Source: Marinomonas maritima
GTDB taxonomy: Bacteria > Pseudomonadota > Gammaproteobacteria > Pseudomonadales > Marinomonadaceae
Length of the DNA stretch: 64,000 nt
Assembly (NCBI RefSeq): GCF_024435075.2
Contig: NZ_JAMZEG020000003.1
Span: 248,001 to 312,000 of the forward strand
Direction: 5' to 3'
Part shown: in pieces, positions 18,512-26,066 of the stretch
Position numbering within the stretch: position 1 is the first letter of the stretch
How the letters are laid out: every line of letters starts with the position of its first letter
Notes under the pieces: model-generated
Seen by the model: only the letters and a program-made list of their open reading frames with translations
Databases searched by the model: none
What the model was told of the DNA's origin: nothing
Program-made: the position numbers and the translations under genes

Positions 18512-18826
18512 ATGGCAATACACCTTACAGGTCTATCAAACCAGAGCACGATCAATAAAAGTGAACGCTCGCAAAAAGACGATGCAACTGTTAGTACGAC
18601 AGAGAAACAAAGCAGTGTAAAAAATGGCGGCACTTTAGCTGAGGATACCGTTAAATTAAGCGGTACAGCACAAACCCTACAAAATCAGCATTCTAAAATT
18701 GGCAACTTGCCAGATGTTGACATGGAAAAAGTAGAACAAATCAAAAGCGCTATCGCTGCAGGCGAATATAAAATAGATACGCAGAAGCTTGCGAATAATA
18801 TGGCTTCTATGGATTCTCTATTCTAG
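18512..18826 (+). CDS. flgM: Anti-sigma-28 factor FlgM
   Basis: FlgM binds FliA and is exported when the hook is finished, releasing late-gene transcription. The 104-aa protein starts MAIHLTGLSNQSTI. It has a low-complexity, probably disordered N-terminal half and the conserved C-terminal FliA-binding region (DTVKLSGTAQTLQ, then VEQIKSAIAAGEYKIDTQKL). It is followed by flgN after 37 nt. Confidence 0.92.
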   Translation: MAIHLTGLSNQSTINKSERSQKDDATVSTTEKQSSVKNGGTLAEDTVKLSGTAQTLQNQHSKIGNLPDVDMEKVEQIKSAIAAGEYKIDTQKLANNMASMDSLF

Positions 18827-18863
18827 ACTGTACACTCTATACAGTCTGTGAACGGTTTGCCCT

Positions 18864-19343
18864 ATGATCCCTATTGCCCCTATATTCATAAGAAGCAAAG
18901 AGATATTAGAAAAACTCTCTTCGCTCCTTGATGAAGAACGACTAGCTTATGGGCAATTGGACAGCGAAACTATTATTACCCTATCCGAACAAAAACAAGC
19001 CCTCCTTGATGAAATGAATAAGCTCAATGAAAAAAGAGTGAATATTCTTATTAAATTTGACATTGTCGATCGGAAAAAACCCTCTGAAGAAGAATTTAAA
19101 AGCTGGCTTACCCTACAAGACAGTTCTATGGATAATGTTCGTCTATTAATGCAAGATTGTGAAACGCTACTGAAAAAATGCAAAACACAAAACAATACAA
19201 ACGCTCGAGTTTTAAACACCTTACAAAAACGCAACAAACACCTCTTCGAGCTACTTCAAGGTCATAGCAGCAAAAATAAAGTTTATACAGCGAGGGGCTC
19301 AACACGTCCAATTAGTAGTAAGCACACTTTAGGACGGGCTTAA
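18864..19343 (+). CDS. flgN: Flagellar export chaperone FlgN
   Basis: FlgN is the cytoplasmic chaperone for FlgK and FlgL. The 159-aa protein is almost entirely helical by eye, with a FlgN-like arrangement (LLDEERLAYGQLDSETIITL, then SEQKQALLDEMNKLNEKRVN and the later LMQDCETLLKKCKTQNN). A basic, disordered tail ends the protein. Identification rests on modest family similarity plus position directly after flgM. Confidence 0.88.
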   Translation: MIPIAPIFIRSKEILEKLSSLLDEERLAYGQLDSETIITLSEQKQALLDEMNKLNEKRVNILIKFDIVDRKKPSEEEFKSWLTLQDSSMDNVRLLMQDCETLLKKCKTQNNTNARVLNTLQKRNKHLFELLQGHSSKNKVYTARGSTRPISSKHTLGRA

Positions 19344-19427
19344 AAACCATAAGAATCAACACCATACAAGCTCGACTCACATTTGTAATCTAAACATAAT
19401 TGATGTATAAATCACGCCTCAATATAA

Positions 19428-19503
19428 GTCCTCATAGGTAAACAGGATATACCGGCCGCCTCCTAAGCAGCTATTCCAGGTTCGAGTCCTGGTGGGGACA
19501 CCA
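19428..19503 (+). tRNA. tRNA-Arg (anticodon CCU)
   Basis: A full cloverleaf can be folded by hand. The acceptor stem is GTCCTCA with TGGGGAC (one G-U pair), the D stem GGTA/TACC, the D loop contains GG, the anticodon loop is CTCCTAA, the T arm is CCAGG-TTCGAGT-CCTGG, and CCA is encoded. The anticodon CCT lies at 19462-19464. The anticodon stem (GCCGC with GCAGC) has one C-A mismatch in the middle. The gene lies upstream of a bidirectional terminator and is not the prophage attachment site. Confidence 0.9.
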
Positions 19504-19520
19504 AATTACTTATAAAATAA

Positions 19521-19544
19521 AAAAAGAGCCTCAAGGCTCTTTTT
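19521..19544. terminator. Bidirectional terminator between tRNA and trp operon
   Basis: A perfect 10-bp stem (AAAAAGAGCC with GGCTCTTTTT) with loop TCAA has A and T runs on both sides. It serves the tRNA on the plus strand and the trpGDC-osmC transcript on the minus strand. Confidence 0.9.
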
Positions 19545-19565
19545 AAAAATTCTTTTAAAAGCAGA

Positions 19566-19973
19566 TTATTCTATATCAATTATTGCAAAGCTATGGACAA
19601 TTTTCACACCACCTCTTTCCAACATTAATGACGCAGAGCAATATTCTTCCGCTGATAACTTAACCGCACGAGCAACAACGCTTTCTTTCAGTTTGCGCCC
19701 CGTCACCACAAAGTGAACTCGAATTTCAGTAAAAACAGCAGGTACGGAATCTGCTCTATCAGCCTCTATTTGGGCAACACAAGACACAACATCTTGACGA
19801 GACTTCTTTAAAATCCCAACCACATCATAAGATGTACAACCACCCAAGCCCGCAAGCAACAACTCCATCGGCCTTGCGCCAGCAATCTGATTACCGTCAA
19901 TCTCTATCTTAAAACCAGACCCCGTCTCTGCGGTAAAATGAACATCTTCTTGCCAACTAACATTCGTTTTCAT
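19566..19973 (-). CDS. OsmC-family protein
   Basis: A 135-aa OsmC/Ohr-superfamily protein, closer to the YhfA-like branch. Family motifs are the PMELLLAGLGGCTSYDVVGI segment around the first active-site Cys and the second Cys in SAEEYCSASLML. Members reduce organic hydroperoxides or have unknown thiol roles; the substrate cannot be told here. It lies 12 nt after trpC and before the shared terminator, so it is probably the last gene of the trpGDC transcript. The same trpGDC-OsmC neighbourhood is familiar from pseudomonads, from memory. Confidence 0.88.
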   Translation of the reverse strand: MKTNVSWQEDVHFTAETGSGFKIEIDGNQIAGARPMELLLAGLGGCTSYDVVGILKKSRQDVVSCVAQIEADRADSVPAVFTEIRVHFVVTGRKLKESVVARAVKLSAEEYCSASLMLERGGVKIVHSFAIIDIE

Positions 19974-19985
19974 AATTCAACCTTA

Positions 19986-20801
19986 CTAGAACTGAAAAAG
20001 TTCAGCCAATTTATCACCAGGATCATCCGCACGCATAAACGCCTCACCCACTAAAAATGCGTGAATCCCTTTTTGACGCATCAACGCCACATCATCACGA
20101 GTATGAATACCACTTTCAGTCACAATAAGACGATCAGCAGGCACACTCCCCATCAACTCAAACGTATGATCTAAACTTAATTCAAACGTATGAAGGTCGC
20201 GGTTATTGATCCCGAGCAGCTCAGTGTCTGTGTACTCTAATGCTAACTCAAGTTCCGGACGATTGTGCACTTCAACCAAAACATCCATACCAAGATCACG
20301 AGCCATCATATCGAGCTGACGTAATTTTTCGCCACTCAAACAAGCAGCGATCAGCAAAATACAATCAGCACCAATCGCTCTGGCTTCTAATACCTGATAC
20401 TCGTCGACAATAAAGTCCTTGCGAATAACGGGTAATTTACAAGCGGAACGAGCTTCCACCAAAAAATCTTCATGACCTTGAAAGAAGTCTTTGTCGGTCA
20501 AAACAGACAAACAAGCCGCACCACCTATTTCATAAGATCTTGCAATATTTGCTGGAATGAATGGGTTGCGCAATACCCCCTTGCTCGGAGAAGCTTGCTT
20601 CACCTCTGCAATCACACCCGCTTTACCTATCGCAATCTGATGCCTCAACGCCTGAACAAAGCCACGCGGTGCATTGTGTACATTCGCCACGGACGCCGCG
20701 ACGTCTAAGTTGCCATAAGGTGTATGAGCTTTACGCTCGCTAATTTCTTCGTACTTACGAGCCACAATTTTCTTTAAAATAGTCGGTGTTTCTATTTGCA
20801 T
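19986..20801 (-). CDS. trpC: Indole-3-glycerol phosphate synthase TrpC
   Basis: TrpC closes the indole ring of CdRP to form indole-3-glycerol phosphate in tryptophan synthesis. The 271-aa protein carries the TIM-barrel signature (VIAEVKQASPSKG), PVIRKDFIVDEYQVLEARA, LVEVHNRPELELAL, LGINNRDLHTFEL and TESGIHTRDDV. It is monofunctional, without a fused TrpF domain. It follows trpD by 20 nt. Confidence 0.98.
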   Translation of the reverse strand: MQIETPTILKKIVARKYEEISERKAHTPYGNLDVAASVANVHNAPRGFVQALRHQIAIGKAGVIAEVKQASPSKGVLRNPFIPANIARSYEIGGAACLSVLTDKDFFQGHEDFLVEARSACKLPVIRKDFIVDEYQVLEARAIGADCILLIAACLSGEKLRQLDMMARDLGMDVLVEVHNRPELELALEYTDTELLGINNRDLHTFELSLDHTFELMGSVPADRLIVTESGIHTRDDVALMRQKGIHAFLVGEAFMRADDPGDKLAELFQF

Positions 20802-20821
20802 TACACTACCGCTCCTATTAA

Positions 20822-21862
20822 TTACAGTGAGTCAGGACTCATAAAACAACGCGTGAAACTGGCCAATTCAGACATTTTGACTTTGGCGGTACCACCACCA
20901 ATCACATCTTCTGCGATATTTATCCCTTCCGCTAAAGTATCGGCAATACCAGACACATAGATTGCCGCACCCGCATTCAAAGCCACAATATCTCTCGCTG
21001 GATTCACTTTGCCTTTGCCTTCAAGCGCGGCTTTAATTAACGCCAAACTTTCGGCCGCATCAAAAGCTTGTATCGTGTCCGTAGACTGCAACGGAATACC
21101 AAAGTCTTCCGGCGAGATTTTATATTCTAAGATTTTGCCATTTTTCAATTCAGCCACATAGGTTGATGCCGCAATACTAATTTCATCTAACCCATCTTCT
21201 GAGTGAACAACCATGACGTGTTCACTGCCAAGCGCTTTCAGCACCTCCGCGATAGGACGTACCCACTTCTGATGAAAAACCCCCATCACCTGACGCTTTG
21301 CATTCGCAGGATTGGTTAATGGACCAAGTAAGTTAAAAATAGTACGCGTCGCCATTTCTTTACGAGGGCCAACGGCATACTTCATCGCCGAATGATGATT
21401 AGGCGCATACATAAAGCCTAAACCAATTTCTTCAATACACCGGCAAACTTGTACTGCATCAAGACCAAGATAAATGCCCGCTTGCTCCAATACATCGGCA
21501 CTACCAGACTTTGAGGAAACAGAGCGACCACCGTGCTTTGCTACCTTACCGCCAGCAGACGCCACAACAAACGCAGACGCTGTCGACACATTAAACAAAT
21601 TGCTACCGTCTCCGCCTGTTCCACAAGTATCCACCACATGCTCGAGATCCAATGCTACTTTACTAGACAACTCTCGCATCACTTGTGCCGCTGCAGTAAT
21701 TTCCTCGACCGTCTCGCCTTTCATTCTTAGGCCAATTAAGAAGCCGCCTATTTGTGCCGGAGTGGTTTTTCCAGTCATGATGTCATTCATCACTATTCGC
21801 ATTTCGTCGCTGTTCAAGTTTTGACGCTCAACAACGGCAGCAATCGCCTTTTGAATATCCAC
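20822..21862 (-). CDS. trpD: Anthranilate phosphoribosyltransferase TrpD
   Basis: TrpD joins anthranilate to PRPP. The 346-aa protein starts at a GTG (M/V-DIQKAIAAVVERQNL) with AGGAGAGG just upstream. Conserved elements are DTCGTGGDGSNLFNVST (PRPP loop), KHGGRSVSSKSGSADVLEQ, and FNLLGPLTNPA. The gene is monofunctional and follows trpG by 23 nt. Confidence 0.98.
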   Translation of the reverse strand: MDIQKAIAAVVERQNLNSDEMRIVMNDIMTGKTTPAQIGGFLIGLRMKGETVEEITAAAQVMRELSSKVALDLEHVVDTCGTGGDGSNLFNVSTASAFVVASAGGKVAKHGGRSVSSKSGSADVLEQAGIYLGLDAVQVCRCIEEIGLGFMYAPNHHSAMKYAVGPRKEMATRTIFNLLGPLTNPANAKRQVMGVFHQKWVRPIAEVLKALGSEHVMVVHSEDGLDEISIAASTYVAELKNGKILEYKISPEDFGIPLQSTDTIQAFDAAESLALIKAALEGKGKVNPARDIVALNAGAAIYVSGIADTLAEGINIAEDVIGGGTAKVKMSELASFTRCFMSPDSL

Positions 21863-21885
21863 CAGCCTCTCCTATTATGTTAAAA

Positions 21886-22464
21886 CTATCGTGTTAAGAA
21901 ATTGGCCAATAAAGCATGGCCCGCCTCGGTAAGAATCGACTCAGGATGAAACTGCACCCCTTCAACCGCAAGGGTTTTATGCCGAACCCCCATAATTTCC
22001 TCGTTTTCACCCACTGAATTTTTACTCCAAGCGGTCACTTCAAGACAGTCAGGCAAAGAGTCCGCTGATATCACTAAAGAATGATAACGAGTCGCCGTTT
22101 GTGGGTTTGGCAACCCTAAAAATACCGAGGTATTTTCGTGATAAATTAACGAGGTTTTACCGTGCATGACATTTTTAGCACGAATCACCTCGCCACCAAA
22201 GACTTGACCAATACTTTGATGACCTAAGCAAATACCCAGTATGGGGATTTTTCCTGCAAACGCGGCAATCGCCGCCATAGAAACACCCGCTTCATTCGGT
22301 GTACATGGCCCTGGTGAAATAACCAAATGGGACGGCGCAAGACGCTCAATCTCTTCCACACTAATTTCGTCGTTACGAAAGACTCGGACATCTGCGCCTA
22401 ATTCACGAAAATACTGCACAAGGTTATACGTAAAAGAGTCGTAATTATCGATCATTAACAGCAT
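21886..22464 (-). CDS. trpG: Anthranilate synthase glutaminase subunit TrpG, 5' end rebuilt by prophage
   Basis: TrpG hydrolyses glutamine and feeds ammonia to TrpE (anthranilate synthase) or to PabB in an amphibolic form. The 192-aa protein is complete: MLLMIDNYDSFTYNL, the nucleophile Cys79 in GICLGHQSIGQVFGG, and the His-Glu pair in GVQFHPESILT. The prophage attachment core (22444-22455) covers codons 4-7. Codons 1-3 (ATG CTG TTA) and everything upstream are phage-derived, while the displaced host copy at 59525 reads ATG CTT CTG. The protein is unchanged, but promoter and leader are replaced. No clear Shine-Dalgarno site is visible upstream of the present start. Confidence 0.97.
   Translation of the reverse strand: MLLMIDNYDSFTYNLVQYFRELGADVRVFRNDEISVEEIERLAPSHLVISPGPCTPNEAGVSMAAIAAFAGKIPILGICLGHQSIGQVFGGEVIRAKNVMHGKTSLIYHENTSVFLGLPNPQTATRYHSLVISADSLPDCLEVTAWSKNSVGENEEIMGVRHKTLAVEGVQFHPESILTEAGHALLANFLTR
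22444..22455. other. Attachment site attL core
   Basis: The 12-mer ATTATCGATCAT recurs exactly at 59505-59516, just outside the integrase end. Including the next nine bases the two ends share 18 of 21 positions (22444-22464 against 59505-59525), because both sides encode the start of TrpG. The position in a gene start, flanking integrase-type arm repeats and a stub of the host gene at the other end together make this the prophage junction. Confidence 0.88.
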
Positions 22465-22474
22465 ATCGAATCTA

Positions 22475-22504
22475 ACTATATGATTTTATTAGGTTTGTTG
22501 TTAA
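22475..22504 (-). promoter_or_regulatory. Candidate phage-borne promoter for trpGDC
   Basis: On the minus strand TTAACA (plus-strand 22499-22504) and TATAGT (22475-22480) are 18 nt apart, one mismatch each from the sigma-70 consensus. The start point would fall only a few nt before the trpG ATG, giving an almost leaderless mRNA. It overlaps an inverted repeat (AGGTTT-N6-AAACCT, 22491-22508). The call is inference. Confidence 0.4.
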
Positions 22505-22517
22505 ACCTTTGTTTAAA

Positions 22518-22537
22518 TTACCCCTATTATTACCCCT
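22518..22537. other. Integrase arm-type sites, left end
   Basis: Two TTACCCCT octamers at 22518-22525 and 22530-22537 are 12 bp apart start to start. The same octamer pair with the same 12-bp period occurs at the right end (59369 and 59381). A weaker copy, ATACCCCT, lies at 22628. Paired short repeats flanking a core are typical of tyrosine-integrase arm sites. Confidence 0.65.
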
Positions 22538-22911
22538 TTCTATAAATACTTTGAAAGAAACAACAGGAAAACCCAAAAAATTAAGTTTTGGCATTCTATC
22601 AAATCACTCTCTATTTCGCTCTTTTAAATACCCCTAGTTTTTTGCAGTGTTTTTAACAGCAAAAAACGTGCAGTTCGGAAAGTACGTGGCTTTCAGCGTT
22701 TTTAATGTCAATTCTAAGCCCTTTTAAGCTGCAATTTCTATCATGTGCTTGCAATTCCATTTTTTATATAAACGCTTTATATACGGGCTGTGGCGGCTTT
22801 TAATTGCGCGTTTAGAATTGCAGAAAGAAAAAAAAGCGTAAAGCGTGCGGGCGTGGGGAGGAGTGCTTTTTGGAGGTCGGGGAAGCGGCGCGCGGGCTGG
22901 CTGTGGGCATG
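22538..22911. other. Left-end non-coding region of prophage
   Basis: No supported gene. The left part is A+T-rich; from about 22835 it turns G+C-rich (GGGGAGGAG, GCGGCGCGCGGGC). At 22762-22786 TATATAAACGCTTTATATA forms a short imperfect palindrome that resembles half of the inverted repeat at 44178-44219. No other structure is evident. Confidence 0.5.
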
Positions 22912-22936
22912 AAAAAGGGCGCTGTATACGCCCTTT
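22912..22936 (-). terminator. Terminator of the phage tail operon
   Basis: An 8-bp stem (AAAGGGCG with CGCCCTTT) with a 7-nt loop is followed on the minus strand by a short T run. It is 21 nt past the stop of the last tail gene and is the only clear barrier between phage late transcription and trpGDC, which lies on the same strand 450 bp further on. Confidence 0.75.
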
Positions 22937-22957
22937 GGTTGTTGGTTGGTGTGTTAG

Positions 22958-23791
22958 TTATTTAAGCAATGGTTGCAGTGAACCCGCTAGTTCCGTGGCT
23001 TCCGTGTCTTTTGTGTTGTAGCTAGATATCTGCAATGGTGGCGATGTTGTCGCCGCGCCACCTGGATCACTCCATGTGTACGAATGGTTGTGCGCTCCTG
23101 CAATTTTTGCGAGGCTTGAAACGGTCATCATCAGGTCATGTAGTAGCTGATAAATGTTTGTACCTTCACTTCCCACCCAATGTTTGTTCGCTATGATTTC
23201 TCTTATCTGTCCGATGCGTTGCGTTAAGTCTTCTTCTATTTCTGTTGTGCTGTTCTTTGCTTTTACTGTTTCGGTTTCTTCTATTTCTGTTGTGCTGTTC
23301 TTCGCTTTTACTATTTCGGTTTCTTCTAGCTCTATCGTGCTATTACTGCCTTTTTGTGTCCAATCGTCTTGATCTGTGATCTCGATGTATGATTTCTCTG
23401 ATTGCTGCCATCGCTGGTCTTTTTCGCCCATCGATGGCAATACTAAACCATAGGGCAATATGGAACGAATGAACGGGTGTGCCGGTGATCCGTATGCAAA
23501 TGCCAATTCAACGACGGTATCAACCAACGGTTTAGACCACTGGCCGCGCTGATTAGCGGCACCCGCTGGCACTGGCACCAATACATCTTTGATCACTGGC
23601 ACATCTTTATCTATCACACCGTATCTATCCAACAGCCGAACCGATACCGCATACACGGGGCTTTGCTCTGTTGCTGTTTGCTGTGCCAATTCCTCGCCAT
23701 TGTCCACGACTTTAGCCCAAAGCGGTAAATGCCACCCCATGCCCAATTCGGGGTATTTGCGCTGCATTATCCGTTCTATCGTTTTTTCCAT
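22958..23791 (-). CDS. Putative baseplate/spike protein with 15-residue repeats
   Basis: A 277-aa protein at the end of the tail operon. It has a short HNHSYTWSDPGG motif (about 235-245), reminiscent of baseplate spike proteins such as Mu gp45. Residues 150-188 are two and a half copies of a 15-residue unit (NSTTEIEETETVKAK), also near-identical at DNA level. The start overlaps the preceding hub gene by 16 nt. No domain is recognised with certainty; the call rests on position after the hub gene and the spike-like motif. Confidence 0.5.
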   Translation of the reverse strand: MEKTIERIMQRKYPELGMGWHLPLWAKVVDNGEELAQQTATEQSPVYAVSVRLLDRYGVIDKDVPVIKDVLVPVPAGAANQRGQWSKPLVDTVVELAFAYGSPAHPFIRSILPYGLVLPSMGEKDQRWQQSEKSYIEITDQDDWTQKGSNSTIELEETEIVKAKNSTTEIEETETVKAKNSTTEIEEDLTQRIGQIREIIANKHWVGSEGTNIYQLLHDLMMTVSSLAKIAGAHNHSYTWSDPGGAATTSPPLQISSYNTKDTEATELAGSLQPLLK

Positions 23792-24465
23792 GATATCCCC
23801 ATACTCACGCCCTTAATTGACACTTCATAGATACGCCGACCATTCAAAACATAATTTGGTCTTAGACCTGGCACCAACACCGTTGTCATTGATTCGCTTG
23901 ATAACACACCGTCGAACAGGTTTTCGGGCATCGTGATTGGCTTATCGGGCCAGATCCCATCTTTCCAGCTACCCACGTAGATATTCCCGTCGCGGCGCTG
24001 CTGGCACACAAAATCAGGGATATTAAACACCCCCGCCGTTGCCCTGACAGCTTGTATTGCTGTCCCCATGTGCACAAAGTGCGGCACTGGCTTATCTGCA
24101 TAACCGCCACTTTTTGGCAATGCAAACGATATGCTTGTTTTACTTGATATCTCGGCCAATACCTCGCGTAATGTGACGTTACGTTTCGATATTGGTAAAC
24201 GACGATCTAGCGCCGCTATTTTTTCACGACAAAACAATGTCCATGTATCGGCCGTTGCTTTTGTCGCTCGTTCAACAAAACCAAAAAATAACTGCTGACG
24301 CTCGCCACCGTTCACCGCAACAGATACAAAAACGGAACCTTTAGGCTCCGTTTTTGATACTACTTTTAGCGATGCGGTGCCGGGCGCGTTAGCAAATAGC
24401 CGCATATCATGATCGACTAATTCGACGTCATCACCCAAAATACGGCAAAAAAATCTAAACAACAT
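23776..24465 (-). CDS. Putative baseplate hub protein (gpD/gp44-like)
   Basis: The start is the ATG at 24465 (MLFRFFCRILGDDVELVDHD), with GGGAGGGTGA upstream; the open frame runs 12 codons further. The 229-aa protein contains LFFGFVERATKATADTWTLF and REVLAEISSKTSISFALP, the beta-rich pattern of phage late-control gpD/Mu gp44-type hub proteins. It overlaps the upstream gene by 11 nt. The identification is by pattern and position, not by a strong motif. Confidence 0.5.
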   Translation of the reverse strand: MLFRFFCRILGDDVELVDHDMRLFANAPGTASLKVVSKTEPKGSVFVSVAVNGGERQQLFFGFVERATKATADTWTLFCREKIAALDRRLPISKRNVTLREVLAEISSKTSISFALPKSGGYADKPVPHFVHMGTAIQAVRATAGVFNIPDFVCQQRRDGNIYVGSWKDGIWPDKPITMPENLFDGVLSSESMTTVLVPGLRPNYVLNGRRIYEVSIKGVSMGISWKKR

Positions 24466-25015
24466 CGACGTCACCCTCCCCACTGCCCAGAAAACTATCA
24501 ATCGGACTTAATACATTCTCTTCAAACCAACTTGCATTGTCTGCCTCTGCTGCCACTTGCTTATCAACACTTGCTGTATTTGTACTTGTGCCCGTTGCGG
24601 CTTTTTCTTCTGCCGCGAGGGTTTTCGATTCGCGCTTTTCGGGTATGGATTTATGCTCCAACAACACGAAACTAATCGCCCAGGCTTGCACCTCGCCCAT
24701 TTCTTTTACACTAACACTTTCACTAAAACGGACTTGTCGAATACCCATCGCCGTTGCGGTTTGGTTATTTATTGTGTAAATCTGACGCCGCCCCTGCTCG
24801 TCTACGCCCTGCACTATGCTCATTAGGCTTTTAAGATAGCCAACGTCTGTAAATTTAATATTAAAATTCACGCGCAAACGCTTACTTTTAAAACCTTTTT
24901 CGGCCGTCAATGTTGACGACGTTTGCGCGGACAAATCCTCGTCCGGCAAAGGTTGCTCACCCGTTACTAAGAAATTGTACCCCTGAATTTCTTTACCATT
25001 TAGCGATAAAATCAT
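24455..25015 (-). CDS. Putative baseplate complex protein
   Basis: A 186-aa protein from the ATG at 25015 (MILSLNGKEIQGYNFLVTGE); this start overlaps the upstream stop as ATGA. The core (FKSKRLRVNFNIKFTDVGYL, then SLMSIVQGVDEQG) resembles small baseplate proteins of VHML-type vibriophages, from memory. Residues about 130-170 are an Ala/Thr/Lys-rich linker and the C terminus is acidic. Its exact role is unknown. Confidence 0.45.
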   Translation of the reverse strand: MILSLNGKEIQGYNFLVTGEQPLPDEDLSAQTSSTLTAEKGFKSKRLRVNFNIKFTDVGYLKSLMSIVQGVDEQGRRQIYTINNQTATAMGIRQVRFSESVSVKEMGEVQAWAISFVLLEHKSIPEKRESKTLAAEEKAATGTSTNTASVDKQVAAEADNASWFEENVLSPIDSFLGSGEGDVDVV

Positions 25016-25407
25016 GCGTGCCAATCCTGCGGGCCAAACCACCGCACCATGTTGATATACAGCTTACGCAACGGCCACCCCGACTTTTTCAGCGAATCAT
25101 TAAATATGATAACGCTGTCGTCTTTTGACAATTTCAAATCATCACGAAACTGACACAGCACGTCATGGACCAAACTGTCGTAATACGTCCACGACTTGCC
25201 ATGTCGTAAACAACCATTTGGCGTACCGACAACAAACAACCCAAAAACATGAATTTTTGGTGAACAACCATCCCATGCGTATCCAGATTTAATGGTCATC
25301 TTTGAATTGGCAATTTTCACCCATTCGCTTTGAAATTCGATGCCATTTAGCCGCTCATGCGAAAATTCAAACGATTGATCTAAGCAGTAAAGCCACGCTT
25401 TTTTCAT
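25012..25407 (-). CDS. DUF1353-like phage protein
   Basis: A 131-aa protein with GYAWDGCSPK and YYDSLVHDVLCQF, the pattern of the DUF1353 family of phage-associated proteins. That family's fold or role in virions is not firmly known. It overlaps the fibre-assembly gene by 4 nt and the baseplate gene by 4 nt, so it belongs to the same translationally coupled tail operon. It may be a virion or lysis accessory. Confidence 0.55.
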   Translation of the reverse strand: MKKAWLYCLDQSFEFSHERLNGIEFQSEWVKIANSKMTIKSGYAWDGCSPKIHVFGLFVVGTPNGCLRHGKSWTYYDSLVHDVLCQFRDDLKLSKDDSVIIFNDSLKKSGWPLRKLYINMVRWFGPQDWHA

Positions 25408-26057
25408 TCCGCTGCTAGCTCCTGATATTTCGCACTAAACAGATCGTTAATGTCTAATTCGAGCATTTCGTCTGCGGTTTTTGTGTCGATCAACTCGGAA
25501 ACGCCACGCTCAGCACCAAAGCAATACACACTGACATGGCGAAATACCGCGCGCGCGATAGGCTCTAGCTCGGCCAACGTCATAACAGACCAACCCTGAT
25601 AACCTTTAAAATCCACTGACTCGCTAAATTCCGCGACCAGCCCCGCATGCGCATTGGCGATACGGTTTTGGTCTGCCAATTCGGTGCGAACATGCGTACC
25701 GTCTGGCAAATCAAACCCCGCCACCTCGGCGTTATAGCGTATTTCAGCCAATTTGTTTTTTGCTGACGCTCGCGCTTGATCATCATCCAGCAGACGATAA
25801 ACACGATCACGCACGACAAAATTACTTTCGACACGCCACGCCGTAAAATCTAAAAAATACAACCATGGTTTAATCGGCGGCGCGTCTATTTCTTTGGCTT
25901 GCATAATCGCTAACGGGCCACAATCGGTAACACCGTCGCTAAACGCATCCGTTGGCAAACCACCATATCGCGTCACCACATCATTCATTTTTTCTAACGA
26001 TGTAGCAGCAGGGCCGTAGATTATTTTATCTGTTGATTTTTCAATTATTGCTTTCAT
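25404..26057 (-). CDS. Putative tail-fibre assembly protein (DUF4376-like)
   Basis: A 217-aa protein directly downstream of the fibre gene (9 nt). The order Arg-Val-Glu near FTAWRVESNFVVRDRVYRLL and the helical C-terminal region (RTELADQNRIANAHAGLVAE, then LAELEPIARAVFRHVSVYCF) fit the DUF4376 domain often fused to or next to tail-fibre assembly chaperones. Role inferred from position. Confidence 0.55.
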   Translation of the reverse strand: MKAIIEKSTDKIIYGPAATSLEKMNDVVTRYGGLPTDAFSDGVTDCGPLAIMQAKEIDAPPIKPWLYFLDFTAWRVESNFVVRDRVYRLLDDDQARASAKNKLAEIRYNAEVAGFDLPDGTHVRTELADQNRIANAHAGLVAEFSESVDFKGYQGWSVMTLAELEPIARAVFRHVSVYCFGAERGVSELIDTKTADEMLELDINDLFSAKYQELAAE

Positions 26058-26066
26058 TTCTGCCCC

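Noticed and set aside
19428..19503. tRNA-Arg as the prophage attachment site
   Set aside because: Integrases of this type often use tRNA 3' ends, but the tRNA is 3 kb outside the element and no repeat of its 3' end was seen near the integrase. The trpG-start core fits instead.
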